Both the position numbers and the translations under genes were made by a program. Of a stretch of 64,000 nucleotides of DNA, positions 32,011 to 40,998 are shown one piece after another. Within the stretch, counting starts at the first letter, position 1, and the number at the start of each line of letters is the position of its first letter. The DNA lies in assembly GCA_029719485.1 (NCBI GenBank), contig CP120722.1, forward strand, positions 868,001 to 932,000, written 5' to 3'. The notes beneath the pieces were generated by a model. It saw only the letters and a program-made list of their open reading frames with translations. It ran no database searches and was not told the origin of the DNA. The stretch comes from Kiritimatiellota bacterium B12222. Lineage in GTDB: Bacteria; Verrucomicrobiota; Kiritimatiellia; SS1-B-03-39; UBA6053.

Positions 32011-32204
32011 ATTATTTTGATCATATTTTTTTCTGGTGTCATGGATATTCGTTTTTTCTTCTTGAACGGGTACCCATTCAGATGGGGTAAACCAGTATCG
32101 GGATCGCAATCGGGATCGGCATCGAAAAACGAAGCAAATGGGCTTCTCATGTTTACGATTCCGATTGCGATCCCGATACCGATACCGATGCCGAGCTTCA
32201 CCAA
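31965..32204 (-). CDS. Possible cassette ORF ending in attC
   Basis: A 79-residue frame that ends in NHASKRTAGTRSA, encoded by the attC site at 31951, exactly as the neighbouring cassette gene does. Its first 20 residues, GIGIGIGIAIGI, come from the GATACC-type inverted repeat and are unlikely to be a normal protein. It may be a cassette whose coding part was replaced by a repeat, or non-coding. Confidence 0.3.
   Translation of the reverse strand: MVKLGIGIGIGIAIGIVNMRSPFASFFDADPDCDPDTGLPHLNGYPFKKKKRISMTPEKNMIKIIVNHASKRTAGTRSA
32095..32179. repeat. Long inverted repeat with GATCCCGATAC units
   Basis: Two perfect 19-base arms, GTATCGGGATCGCAATCGG (32095-32113) and its complement (32161-32179), are separated by 47 bases. 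The second arm continues into repeated CGATACCGAT units. It would form a strong hairpin in RNA or single-stranded DNA. Confidence 0.9.
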
Positions 32205-32728
32205 TTCCTTCCTTTTCTCTTCCCAGTCAACAAGTTATTCACCGGATGCGAAGATCAACCTGAAAAGGGGGATCTTCGAACAAATTCTGGTTAAGATTAA
32301 CGTTAAGAGTTTCATAGTTCATTCGAAGATCTACCCAAATAATTTTGTACTGTAGTTGCAAGATCAATACCCGCAAGTCTTAATGGCAATGCGTAAGTAA
32401 CCCTATTTTAGTTATTATATATTATTCTAATTCTAAGTTTCATGTGTATTCATACGTATTTTATAAATTTGTGTACATTTAAAAATGCATTTGGAGGCAC
32501 ATCTGGCCGAGGTGAAACGTCAGTTTGATACGGATATCGATCTATGATGGGGGTGTTGGAACATGTTCATTTCCCCGGCTTTTAGAAAATAAAACAGACG
32601 GTCTTGCGACTTTAACAGCGGCGCCCGACGGGGACGGGTCGAAAAATAGTGATGTCAATGTACGGGTGGGTCTTGACAGAGTGATAGGATCCAAATATCC
32701 GACAGGTATAACCACAAAGGATTTAATT
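32205..32728. other. Intergenic, no convincing gene
   Basis: A 524-base stretch between the last attC-like site and the next plus-strand gene. A frame open upstream of 32729 has no ribosome site and no protein-like pattern. Short coding remnants such as an 18-codon frame near 32485 cannot be assigned. AAAGGA before 32729 and the promoter of that gene should lie here. Confidence 0.5.
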
Positions 32729-33799
32729 ATGAGCATGGAAACGTATTCTCACCCCGATGAACCTGTACGACACAGCTATCCACTTGCAATTGAAAATGCG
32801 AGTTTAGGAACGGCGCTAGGTCTGCTTCGCAAAACCTTACCTTATGCCTTGGTTCGTTTTGGCATTTTATTTGCCTTTAGTGTGGGTACGGTGATTTGGT
32901 TTGCCATCACCTTTGGCGGCGCGGCGTTGCTTTCAAAGTTACATGAGTTTCTGGGTGGGGGGTGGATGATCGGAGGTATTGGTCTTTATGGCTGGTTCTT
33001 TTGGACGGTGATTCGTTATTTTCTGTATATGATCAAGGCCGGTCATATCGCGGTGATTACGGAGTTGGTGACCACGGGATCGATTGATAACGGTGAAACC
33101 GGTATGTTTGAATATGGGAAAGGGGTGGTGAAAGAGCGTTTTGCCGAAGTGAATGTGCTGTTTGGTCTCGATTTGTTGATTAAAGGGGTGGTGAAATCCT
33201 TCAACCGAACCCTGGAGGGGATCGCTAATTTTCTGCCAATTCCGGGTGTGGATCAACTGGCGAAAGTGGTGGGGGCAATTCTTCACGCCATGACTACCTT
33301 TATTGATGAAACGCTGTTTTCGTACAATCTTGCCCGTGGCGATGACAATCCTTGGCGCTCGGGTAGAGACGGGCTGATTTACTACGCCCAAAATGCCAAA
33401 GAGATTCTGAAAACCTCTTTGTGGATTGTGGTGTTGGAAAAAGTATTGGTGGTGATTGCCTGGATTGTTTGCATGGCACCGGCAGCTTTGTTTGCTTATT
33501 TTATGCCTGGCAATGAAAGTGGCACCTTGTGGATGATGTTTATCGCCGCCTTATTTGCCTGGAATATCAAAGCCGCTTTTTTACATCCATTGTTTTTGAT
33601 TATGATCATGATCAAGTTCCATGTATCCGTTAAAGGCCAGGTGATTGATGAAGTGTGGGACGCGCGACTCAGTGCTGCGAGCAATAAATTCGTGACCATC
33701 AAGGACAATGTGAAAAAATGGGCGAGCGAAAAATTTGATTCCAAGCCTAAGGATTCAGCTGAGGATCAGGCTGAGGATCTGCCTGCACTTGATTCCTGA
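32729..33799 (+). CDS. Polytopic membrane protein, unknown
   Basis: A 356-residue integral membrane protein. Hydrophobic segments are visible at about 35-63, 70-92, 228-250, 260-282 and 292-310; a long soluble loop (95-225) carries GEYG-like acidic and helical stretches, and the C-terminal tail is acidic (KPKDSAEDQAEDLPALD). The start at 32729 follows AAAGGA by seven bases. No known family with an assigned function was recognised; similar proteins occur as conserved hypotheticals in related bacteria. It is monocistronic. Confidence 0.8.
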   Translation: MSMETYSHPDEPVRHSYPLAIENASLGTALGLLRKTLPYALVRFGILFAFSVGTVIWFAITFGGAALLSKLHEFLGGGWMIGGIGLYGWFFWTVIRYFLYMIKAGHIAVITELVTTGSIDNGETGMFEYGKGVVKERFAEVNVLFGLDLLIKGVVKSFNRTLEGIANFLPIPGVDQLAKVVGAILHAMTTFIDETLFSYNLARGDDNPWRSGRDGLIYYAQNAKEILKTSLWIVVLEKVLVVIAWIVCMAPAALFAYFMPGNESGTLWMMFIAALFAWNIKAAFLHPLFLIMIMIKFHVSVKGQVIDEVWDARLSAASNKFVTIKDNVKKWASEKFDSKPKDSAEDQAEDLPALDS

Positions 33800-33802
33800 T
33801 AC

Positions 33803-33876
33803 AAAAAAACTCCGTGCTTTTCAGTCCGCTTCTCATCAGGGTGATGAGAAGAGTGGATCTGAATGTAGCACGGAGT
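33803..33876 (-). terminator. Terminator of the sugar isomerase gene
   Basis: On the minus strand, arms ACTCCGTGCT and AGCACGGAGT enclose a second stem CTTCTCATC / GATGAGAAG and are followed by seven T (33803-33809). It lies 19 bases beyond the stop of the Hyi-like gene. Confidence 0.8.
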
Positions 33877-33895
33877 GATGATGGAGAGCGCGGGG

Positions 33896-34666
33896 TTATT
33901 TCAGAGCGTCTTCGCAGAGATGATAGGCGCGTTCTAATTCCTGAATGGGATTTCCCTCAGGAATAAACTCATGGCCAATATATCCGGTATATCCGCTTTG
34001 AGCGATAGCTTTGAATATGGCGGGGTAGTTGAGTTCTTGTTCTTCACTTAGCGGACCGCGTCCGGGGTTTCCTGCCGTGTGATAATGGGCAAAGTATGGA
34101 TGCGACTCTCCTATGGTACGGATGATGTCGCCTTCCATGATTTGCATATGATAAATATCATACAACAGACGGAAGTGAGGGGAATCAACTTTTTGGCAGA
34201 GCTGTATGCCCCATGCGCTGGTATCGCATTGGTAGTCTGGGTGATTTACTTTACTGTTGAGCAGTTCCATGATGAGGGTGATGCCGGCTTGTTCGGCATA
34301 GGGCATAATACGCTTGAGGGTTTCGCTACAATTTTCGAGACCTTCGGCGTCAGAGATGCCTTCGCGTTTTCCTGAGAAACAGATCAGGGCTGGGATCCGG
34401 TATTTAACCGCGATATCAATATTTTTACGTAATTCTTGTTCGATGCGTTCTGAATTTTCAGGACGATTGAGGCCTTCATCAATGCCATGGTGTCCGCTGA
34501 TGGTGGCGATTTCTAGTCCTGCTTCGTGGGCCATGGGCCACAATTCAGGTTCGATCATTTCCACAGCCGCATAGCCGATTTTAGCTGCAGCGTGGAGAAG
34601 GTCCTGGGGAGCTACCGCTCTATCGGCGTAGCACCACCAGGAAAAAGATTGTTTAATGGATGACAT
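33896..34666 (-). CDS. Hydroxypyruvate isomerase-like TIM-barrel protein
   Basis: A 256-residue sugar-phosphate isomerase/epimerase-type TIM barrel. LLYDIYHMQIMEGD (near 170-185) and YIGHEFIP (230-237) contain the metal-binding Asp, His and Glu of the Hyi family; the first Glu lies in ITLIMELLNS. Members interconvert hydroxypyruvate and tartronate semialdehyde or act on related ketoses. The neighbours (MDR dehydrogenase, AraC regulator, sulfatase) suggest a role in carbohydrate catabolism. It follows the dehydrogenase by 21 bases on the same strand, so the two form an operon, and it ends at a strong terminator. Confidence 0.85.
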   Translation of the reverse strand: MSSIKQSFSWWCYADRAVAPQDLLHAAAKIGYAAVEMIEPELWPMAHEAGLEIATISGHHGIDEGLNRPENSERIEQELRKNIDIAVKYRIPALICFSGKREGISDAEGLENCSETLKRIMPYAEQAGITLIMELLNSKVNHPDYQCDTSAWGIQLCQKVDSPHFRLLYDIYHMQIMEGDIIRTIGESHPYFAHYHTAGNPGRGPLSEEQELNYPAIFKAIAQSGYTGYIGHEFIPEGNPIQELERAYHLCEDALK

Positions 34667-34687
34667 ATTTGGTGGGGGGTAGGTGGT

Positions 34688-35683
34688 TTATTTCCAGTTG
34701 AAAAGGATACCCATGGTTTGGGCGCGATCTCGATTTGCAACGGTGTAGGCTTCGACGCATTGATCGGGGGTGAACTCATGGGTGTTGAGCCCGTCGAGAT
34801 TAAAACGTCCGTCACGCACCATGGTAAAAAAGAGGCTGGTGATGGCGGCTTCGTCCCAATCTAAATATTTATGCCCATCGTGGGCGCCGGTGATGGTGAG
34901 TCCTTTCATCACGACATCGCCGGTGAGGGTTTGGCTTGCGGGTTGTCCGGTATCTCCCATCAGCACTACGCGTCCGCCACGGTCGGCTAAATCCAAGGCT
35001 ACTGCAAATACGGCGGGGTGACCGGTGGAGTCGATGACGACGTTGGGGAGTTGATCATTATTTGCCTGCAAAATTCCTTCGCGGGCGTCGTTGGCTGGGG
35101 TGGCAAAGTAGGCGCTTGCGCCGCCGGTGATGGCGATGTCTTTTCGTTCGGCAACGGGGTCGACAACGAATACTTTTTTTGCACCGGCCACCCGTGCCCA
35201 GCGGAGAGACATTTGACCAATGGGGCCTGCACCGATCACCAGTACACGATCGCCTAAGGAATATTTCGCGGCCATGGCTCCTTGAAAAGTGATTTTAGCC
35301 AAGGCAAACCATAGGGCTTGTTCGGAGGGGATTTCTTTTGGAATCATATAACAGGCGTCGGCATTGACTACGGCATGTGAACTGTGTCCTGCGCGGTAGC
35401 CCACACGGTCGCCTACTTGAAGGGTGGTGACGTCGGAGCCGATCGCTTCGACGATGCCGGCTGCGGCATAGCCGGGATAGAATGGGAATTTCACCCAATT
35501 ATCCCAATGGGTGCCTTTATCGAAGAGGCAGTTGAACACAATATTCTCAGTGCCGGTACTCATCAGAGAGCATTGGCAACGGAGTTGGACTTCTTGGGGT
35601 TGGAGGGTTGGAAGGTCGAAACTTTCAAGTTCGACTTCTTGTTTTTGGCGGAAAACGATGCGTTGGGGTTGTGAGGTTGTCAT
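34688..35683 (-). CDS. Medium-chain (MDR) alcohol dehydrogenase
   Basis: A 331-residue NAD(P)-dependent dehydrogenase. The N-terminal GroES-like part has GTENIVFNCLFDKGTHW, with VGDRVGYRAGHSSHAVVNAD further on; the nucleotide site is VIGAGPIGQMSLRWARVAG (about 150-168), then VDPVAERKD. The usual structural zinc Cys cluster is missing, as in the zinc-light sugar or quinone-type members. It most likely oxidises a polyol or sugar in the same pathway as the isomerase gene 21 bases downstream. It diverges from the AraC-type regulator gene, so it is probably controlled by it. Confidence 0.85.
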   Translation of the reverse strand: MTTSQPQRIVFRQKQEVELESFDLPTLQPQEVQLRCQCSLMSTGTENIVFNCLFDKGTHWDNWVKFPFYPGYAAAGIVEAIGSDVTTLQVGDRVGYRAGHSSHAVVNADACYMIPKEIPSEQALWFALAKITFQGAMAAKYSLGDRVLVIGAGPIGQMSLRWARVAGAKKVFVVDPVAERKDIAITGGASAYFATPANDAREGILQANNDQLPNVVIDSTGHPAVFAVALDLADRGGRVVLMGDTGQPASQTLTGDVVMKGLTITGAHDGHKYLDWDEAAITSLFFTMVRDGRFNLDGLNTHEFTPDQCVEAYTVANRDRAQTMGILFNWK

Positions 35684-35790
35684 GGGTTCATTATCGATAT
35701 TCCGTGTTTTAACACAAGATTCACTATTGGCTGTTATTTATAAAAAATGGCTGTTAAGGTTATATACCTCTATTTACATGGGTAAACATT

Positions 35791-36633
35791 ATGAATAAAA
35801 CGGTTTTTGATGCATGGAAAACATTAGTGGATCGGGCAGCGGAAACGCCACTGACTTTTTTGGCCGGCTGGCGGGCGCCGGTCTGTCAGGGGGTAAGCTG
35901 TCAGGTGCATGCGCACGCTTCGGTGGAGATGGTTTACCACCGTAAAGGGGGTGGGGTGACGCGTTTAGGGGAGCGTCAAGATCAGGTGGTTTCTTTTGCG
36001 GAAGGGAGTTGTGTGCTCTATGCGCCGGGTTTGTTGCATGATCAAGTGATGGATGAGCCGGGCGAAGATTTATGTGTGCATTTGGCGTTGCCCATGGATT
36101 TTACAAGGTCCTTGAAAGGGTGTTTGATGGTGCCGGATGCCGCCCGGGAAATTTCGGGGGATTGGGACAGATTGACCGCGGGGCGGGATGCCATAGATCC
36201 CCTGGAAAGACAGATATTAAATTTACGGGCAACCACGATCTTTCTGGAGCTGATGCAAGGTGTACTGTCCCCGACTCCGACAGAGCAGCTTTCTGGGAAG
36301 CGACCGGTTTCTAGAGCCGAAGAATATATTCGGGAGCATTTTGCCAGGATTGAATCCATGTGGGAAGTGGCGGAGTATGCGGGACTGAGTCGTGACCGCT
36401 TGCGACATGTATTTAAGCAACAACGTGGGATCACCTTGGTTGCATTTATGACGCAGGTGAAATTAGAGCGGGCGAAATCTTTGTTGGTGCATTCAACGTT
36501 GCCACTCAAACAAATCTCGACCTTGTGTGGATTCAAAGATGAATTTTATTTTTCAAATGTGTTTAAGCGACAGGTGGGTGTCCCCCCTGGTGCTTATCGA
36601 AACAATTATACTAAACCCAGTGCCCGTGCCTGA
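35791..36633 (+). CDS. AraC-family transcriptional regulator
   Basis: A 280-residue regulator. The N-terminal cupin-like sensor (MVYHRKGGGVTRLGERQDQV, CVLYAPGLLHDQVMDEPGE) binds a ligand, probably a sugar. The C-terminal two-HTH domain covers about 175-270: MWEVAEYAGLSRDRLRHVFK, FMTQVKLERAKSLLVHST, and LKQISTLCGFKDEFYFSNVFKRQ. The divergent partner is the MDR dehydrogenase gene, which it likely controls in response to the substrate. A convergent sulfatase gene follows. Confidence 0.92.
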   Translation: MNKTVFDAWKTLVDRAAETPLTFLAGWRAPVCQGVSCQVHAHASVEMVYHRKGGGVTRLGERQDQVVSFAEGSCVLYAPGLLHDQVMDEPGEDLCVHLALPMDFTRSLKGCLMVPDAAREISGDWDRLTAGRDAIDPLERQILNLRATTIFLELMQGVLSPTPTEQLSGKRPVSRAEEYIREHFARIESMWEVAEYAGLSRDRLRHVFKQQRGITLVAFMTQVKLERAKSLLVHSTLPLKQISTLCGFKDEFYFSNVFKRQVGVPPGAYRNNYTKPSARA

Positions 36634-36640
36634 GGATGGA

Positions 36641-38134
36641 TTAGTCCCAAACTTTTTTGGGGCCTTGACGTGGGAACATGATGTCCGGGGTAATGTCGCT
36701 GGTTTCAATCAGCCAATCGGTAAGGCGTTGCATGAGCTGTTGTTGGATATCGGCCATCTCGGGATCATTAAATCGGTTGCGTAGTTCCCGGGGATCTTGG
36801 CGTAGATCGTAGAGTTCTGATTCATCTTGGGGGCGATGTACCAATTTATGACTGAGGGTTTGTATACTGACGGTACGGGCATCCACTTCGGGATGATCGT
36901 AGATGCATTTGTAGGGGGGATAATAAAAGTTATCGGGATCCTCGAGGATGGCTCCTTCCAGAGTACCGGGGCCGCAGAGATGACGGTTCACAGCTCCGAG
37001 TGCACCTTCACAGAATACCGCACGCTTTGGGTCGCCTGCAGCGCCTGCTAGTTGGGGGTTGAGGGAGCGGGCAAAATGTGGATGGGTGCAAGGAATGTTG
37101 CAAAGATCCAAGGTAGTGGCCATGAGGTCGAATAATTCGTTGGGTTCCTCTACACGGTGTCCGGCGGAAATACCGGGGCCCCGCCAAATGAAAGGTACGC
37201 GATTGAGCATATCATCATGTGAACCTCCGGTTTTGGTTACCATGCCGAGATCTCCGCCGTATTCTCCGTGATCAGACAGGGCGACCACTACGGTCGACTC
37301 GAGCAAGCCTTGTTCTTCCAGGCCGTCTAAAATGCGGCCCAGCAGCATGTCGGTATAGCTCACCATGCCCAGGTAGACAGCATTGATTTTGCGAAGCATG
37401 TCATCCGACACTTGATCGAGTTCAAAGTATTTCCTTAGCAAGGAGAGTCGACGTGGTTTGCCTGGCAGATCATAGGGTCGCAAAGGAGGGAGGTCCGCCG
37501 GATCGTACATGGAATAAAATGGTTCCGGTGCGGTGAAGGGAGAGTGGGGCATCTCCAAGGGAAGGTAGAGTGCAAAAGGTTTGGCATCGGCTTCACGCGA
37601 TTTTAACCAAGAGAGTGCGCTGTTCACGCGATGGGTGTCTCCGAAGTCTTCGACGGTGCCCAAGGGTTTGCAAAGGTGGCTGCGTCCGCCGGGTTCGCCT
37701 ATGGGGACAATACGTTCGCCCTGATGGACATCGTAGCTGGGGCGTTCCGCTATTTCGGGGGGCTGTTGATTGCAACGGGTAACGGCCTCCGGAAAGACTT
37801 CGGGTGAAAACATATCATTTTTGCCGTGCCACTCAATGTGGTAACCCGCTTGTTTGAGGGAAGTGAAAAGGTTCCCTTGCGGCGGCTGAATAAAGTATTG
37901 GTTGGTGCGGCAGCTGGTGTTGTGCGGGTAGAGACCTGTGATCATCGAAGAGCGGGAGGGACCGCACACGGGATATTGGCAAATGGTATGTTCGAAGAGC
38001 GTACCTTCGCGTGCTAAACGGTCATAGTTGGGGGTTTGAACCAGGGGGTGACCATAGCAGCCTAAAACATCTGCCCGCAAAGAATCGGGCATGAAGTATA
38101 CAAAATTTAGAGGCGTTGACATAAGACCGTGCAT
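36641..38134 (-). CDS. Type I sulfatase (formylglycine-dependent)
   Basis: A 497-residue arylsulfatase-family enzyme. The signature CGPSRSSMITGLYPH (Cys57) fits C-x-P-S-R, so Cys57 should be converted to formylglycine by an anaerobic or FGE-type maturase. Metal-binding residues appear in FMPDSLRAD, LSDHGEYGG, and the C-terminal RxDPxE stretch. There is no signal peptide, so the substrate may be imported before desulfation. A second start at 38122 (MSTPLNF) is possible. The PL22-like gene across the palindrome at 38164 and the TauE-like exporter suggest use of a sulfated polyuronate. Confidence 0.9.
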   Translation of the reverse strand: MHGLMSTPLNFVYFMPDSLRADVLGCYGHPLVQTPNYDRLAREGTLFEHTICQYPVCGPSRSSMITGLYPHNTSCRTNQYFIQPPQGNLFTSLKQAGYHIEWHGKNDMFSPEVFPEAVTRCNQQPPEIAERPSYDVHQGERIVPIGEPGGRSHLCKPLGTVEDFGDTHRVNSALSWLKSREADAKPFALYLPLEMPHSPFTAPEPFYSMYDPADLPPLRPYDLPGKPRRLSLLRKYFELDQVSDDMLRKINAVYLGMVSYTDMLLGRILDGLEEQGLLESTVVVALSDHGEYGGDLGMVTKTGGSHDDMLNRVPFIWRGPGISAGHRVEEPNELFDLMATTLDLCNIPCTHPHFARSLNPQLAGAAGDPKRAVFCEGALGAVNRHLCGPGTLEGAILEDPDNFYYPPYKCIYDHPEVDARTVSIQTLSHKLVHRPQDESELYDLRQDPRELRNRFNDPEMADIQQQLMQRLTDWLIETSDITPDIMFPRQGPKKVWD

Positions 38135-38163
38135 AAATGAGCAGGGATAAAAGTCAATCTATA

Positions 38164-38179
38164 ATTTGTATATACAAAT
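38164..38179. promoter_or_regulatory. 16-bp palindrome between divergent catabolic genes
   Basis: ATTTGTATATACAAAT is a perfect palindrome in the space between the sulfatase and PL22-like genes, the typical size and place for a dimeric repressor (GntR or LacI type) to control both. Confidence 0.65.
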
Positions 38180-38384
38180 AGTTGAGGGCGTAGAAAGGTA
38201 AGTGCAGGATTCTACATAACAATGTGAGGATTACACATTAGGAATAGGTCGAAATGATAAGGATGCCCTATAGGTACTTTTTTACCGTTGCGGGAGGGTC
38301 TGCTGCGAGTTAGGTGATAGCGCAGATATTCTTTTTTCACATTTTTACTTCACGCTTCTGGTTTGCGGATGGCCTATTTACATT

Positions 38385-39470
38385 ATGAAAATTTTATCAA
38401 AAACATTTCTAGGATTGGACGGATTCACGACTTATCCGCATATGAACGGCTATGTGGATGGCGGGCGTGCATTGGTTTATATGAGAACCTTTGCGGATAC
38501 CCGCAACTTGTTTCTTCGTGATTTAGAAAGTGGAGAGGAAAAAGAGTTGGCGGCATTTGATAAGGAGCTTGAGGGGTCTTGTTGGGATATTGCGTTGAAC
38601 ACGCGTCGTTTGGCCATGGTGTTGAGCAATCAGGCTTGGATCATGGATTTGGATCATCCGGAGGACATGAAGGTGATTTATACTCCGGATGATACCTGTA
38701 AACTGGATACCTTATGTAGTCTCACCCCAGACGGTCGTCGTTTGTTGTGTGGTGAAGTTCGGGGGGCGTTGAATGTCGCGATTGAGATTGATGTGGAGAC
38801 GGGTGAGGTGCGGGACTTGTTTTCAAAAAGATGGCACGCCAATCATTTTCATTATTGTCCGCATGATGATCGGTGGGTTGCGTTTTCGCATGAAGGCAAG
38901 ACGGAAGAAATTCCTGATCGCTGTTGGGTTTGGCATGCGGAACATGCACCTGAAGGAAAATGCGCTTTTGATCAAGCATCGGATACCCCGGGAGTTTTGC
39001 TATGTGTAGGGCATGAACGTTGGGGATTTCACGACGTCTCCGGATATGCTCCCGCCTATGCACATAGTCCTGCAGGTAATCGTGGATTGTATGAAATTTT
39101 TGCGGATGGACGTCCAGCGAAACTTGTCTGGAAAAGTGATGTTATTTGGCATTGTAGCATGGATCTTACGGGCCGTTATGTGGCGGTAGATACGGCGGGA
39201 CCGATTCGGGATGAGCCCTACACTGAAAAGGAGTATGCGGAACATCTCGCCTATTTTAAAAAGCATGATCAGGCGAAGATTCCAATTTTTGGGGATGTGG
39301 CTATTTTAGATTTAGAAACGCAAGATTTTGTGTATGTCGCATCTGCGCGGTGGTCTAAACACCCTTTTCATCCCCATCCTGCGATCAGTCCTGATGCACG
39401 TTGGGTGGCCTGGAATGATTTTAATCCTGAAAAAAAAGGGATCTGGCTGGCTGAAATTGAATACAGTTGA
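38385..39470 (+). CDS. PL22-like oligogalacturonate lyase beta-propeller
   Basis: A 361-residue protein with repeated propeller blades. KRWHANHFHYCPHDDRWVAF with FSHEG, then VGHERWGFHDVSG and the late PFHPHPAISPDARWVAWND are like the His-rich core of oligogalacturonate lyase (PL22), which cleaves digalacturonate into unsaturated sugar. The catalytic His and metal-binding residues cannot be assigned individually here. No signal peptide, so it acts in the cytoplasm. Divergent from the sulfatase gene across a palindrome. Identity is likely; substrate could be another uronate. Confidence 0.75.
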   Translation: MKILSKTFLGLDGFTTYPHMNGYVDGGRALVYMRTFADTRNLFLRDLESGEEKELAAFDKELEGSCWDIALNTRRLAMVLSNQAWIMDLDHPEDMKVIYTPDDTCKLDTLCSLTPDGRRLLCGEVRGALNVAIEIDVETGEVRDLFSKRWHANHFHYCPHDDRWVAFSHEGKTEEIPDRCWVWHAEHAPEGKCAFDQASDTPGVLLCVGHERWGFHDVSGYAPAYAHSPAGNRGLYEIFADGRPAKLVWKSDVIWHCSMDLTGRYVAVDTAGPIRDEPYTEKEYAEHLAYFKKHDQAKIPIFGDVAILDLETQDFVYVASARWSKHPFHPHPAISPDARWVAWNDFNPEKKGIWLAEIEYS

Positions 39471-39479
39471 GCGCGTTTC

Positions 39480-40265
39480 CTAGAGGGATTGATTTATAGA
39501 GACGGGTGTGTTCAGAGGCTGCGTTGTGGAAGGGGTGATGCTTTTGCGGAGACAGTGGCACATGGTCATGACCAGCATGGTTAGAATTGCGCGTCGCAAC
39601 CAAACTCCCGGCAAGCGACGTAGAAGGTGAAGACCGATCCACACGCCTAGGGGCACTACCAGCATTCCAAGTCCATTGATGAGCCATTGTTCTGAACTGA
39701 GGGCGCCCTGCGAGAGTAGAGAGATGGCGCGAATGGTACCGGCCACGGCGAGGAGTACCTGAATAGAAACCACGTGACGATGTCGCTCGTATGAATAGGA
39801 TTGTACATAGGCCACTGCGGGTGGACCTCCGGTACCGTATGCGCCTGAGAGGAGTCCTGAAAAAATGCCCATGGGTATGCCCAGCCACATTGCGTGCCAC
39901 GGTTTTCTTTTTCCTGACGTGCCTCGGCAAGATTGTAAAATGGCGACGGCTAAAACGGTAGCCAGGAAGGCGTTCATGATTTGTGGATTCAAGAGACGCA
40001 ATGCTCCGACCCCGATGGGGGTGGCTACAATGATGGCCATGGCGAATCCCCGCAGATCCTTCCAATGAAAATAGTGACGCAGCCGCCACAGCAACAGGTA
40101 ATTAACGGTTAAGGCGGGAAGGGCATTGAGTCCTGCTGCAAATTGAACGGGCAGGAATAAAGTCAAAATTCCCACAGAGACCAACCCAAATCCGAAGCCG
40201 GTACTGCCCTGCACAATGGCAGCGAAGAATAGTACGGGAAGGATCAACCACAGCTCTGCACTCAT
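39480..40265 (-). CDS. TauE/SafE-type sulfite or sulfonate exporter
   Basis: A 261-residue membrane protein with seven or eight hydrophobic helices. FAAIVQGSTGFGFGLVSVG (16-34) and GIFSGLLSGAYGTGGPP (133-149) are the two internal-repeat signatures of TauE/SafE permeases. These proteins export sulfite, sulfoacetate or similar anions. The neighbouring sulfatase would release sulfate from polysaccharide, so sulfur-anion export is a logical link, but it is inferred. The gene converges with the PL22-like gene. Confidence 0.88.
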   Translation of the reverse strand: MSAELWLILPVLFFAAIVQGSTGFGFGLVSVGILTLFLPVQFAAGLNALPALTVNYLLLWRLRHYFHWKDLRGFAMAIIVATPIGVGALRLLNPQIMNAFLATVLAVAILQSCRGTSGKRKPWHAMWLGIPMGIFSGLLSGAYGTGGPPAVAYVQSYSYERHRHVVSIQVLLAVAGTIRAISLLSQGALSSEQWLINGLGMLVVPLGVWIGLHLLRRLPGVWLRRAILTMLVMTMCHCLRKSITPSTTQPLNTPVSINQSL

Positions 40266-40299
40266 GGTATCTCTGGGAGAAGGTTAACGGGTTCTAAAG

Positions 40300-40998
40300 T
40301 TAGTCACCTTGGGGGACGGTGTCGTAGATGCGCCGTAATTCCGGTGCGGCATCTGTTTGATCGCGATCGAAGATGAAGACGAAATTACGGCGGGTGGGGC
40401 GATGTCCCCACACGCTGGAATAGGTTTTCATTTCTCCTTCGCTTTGGTATCCCATGTAGACGGGGAGATCGAGTATGCCTTCTTTCCACGCGGGATCCGT
40501 GAGGAATCCGATCTTGCCTGCCGCCACTTTGATTTGTTTGCCACCAATGACAAATGCTACGGGTCGCCGAGAGAGATTGACGATGAGATAATCTCCGTTC
40601 CTGATCTTTTGGGTATCAATTGGAATGGCTTTTAAGGGGAGGGGAACGCTGGTGGCATTGCCGGTAAGAATAAGAACGCGATCGGACTGCAAGGGTAGGG
40701 TCACGGTTGCGTCGGGTTGGGTAGGAACTGCTTCGGGGAGAAATGCCTTTTCATCCCGATAGAACGGCACGGAAGCGGGGCCTTCGTAGGGGATGGGGAT
40801 GCCAAATCCGCGGGGGACACTTTTGAAGGGGACCACCTCCTCGCCATTAAACAGAAAGAGTCCGCTCACGGGCTGAAAGAGAGAGAGAGAGAGGATCTCG
40901 GTCTTTACTTGAGGAGGGGCTTCTTCTTCGGCAAATGCTATGGGCTTAAGCAGGAGAAGGAAGGTCAAGAGTAGGGTGCTGGGTCGTGAGAACTTCAT
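40300..40998 (-). CDS. Exported protein paired with Verru_Chthon A-like gene (copy 1)
   Basis: A 232-residue protein with a signal (LLLTFLLLLKPIAFAEE). It is a close paralog of the 228-residue protein at 46340. Shared blocks are VPRGFGIPIPYEGPA, DRVLILTGN, LKAIPIDTQKIRNGDY, DLPVYMGYQSEGEMKTYSSV and HRPTRRNFVFIFD. Its ATG overlaps the stop of the 1161-residue gene as TAATG, so the two are translationally coupled and probably work together outside the membrane. I do not recognise a family beyond this pairing. Confidence 0.75.
   Translation of the reverse strand: MKFSRPSTLLLTFLLLLKPIAFAEEEAPPQVKTEILSLSLFQPVSGLFLFNGEEVVPFKSVPRGFGIPIPYEGPASVPFYRDEKAFLPEAVPTQPDATVTLPLQSDRVLILTGNATSVPLPLKAIPIDTQKIRNGDYLIVNLSRRPVAFVIGGKQIKVAAGKIGFLTDPAWKEGILDLPVYMGYQSEGEMKTYSSVWGHRPTRRNFVFIFDRDQTDAAPELRRIYDTVPQGD

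Noticed and set aside
31867..32355. 162-residue plus-strand frame across the attC site
   Set aside because: It is the complement of attC and repeat DNA, with no protein-like pattern and no ribosome site.
39421..40089. 222-residue frame antisense to the TauE gene
   Set aside because: A high-GC shadow frame; the TauE frame on the same strand has clear membrane and family patterns.
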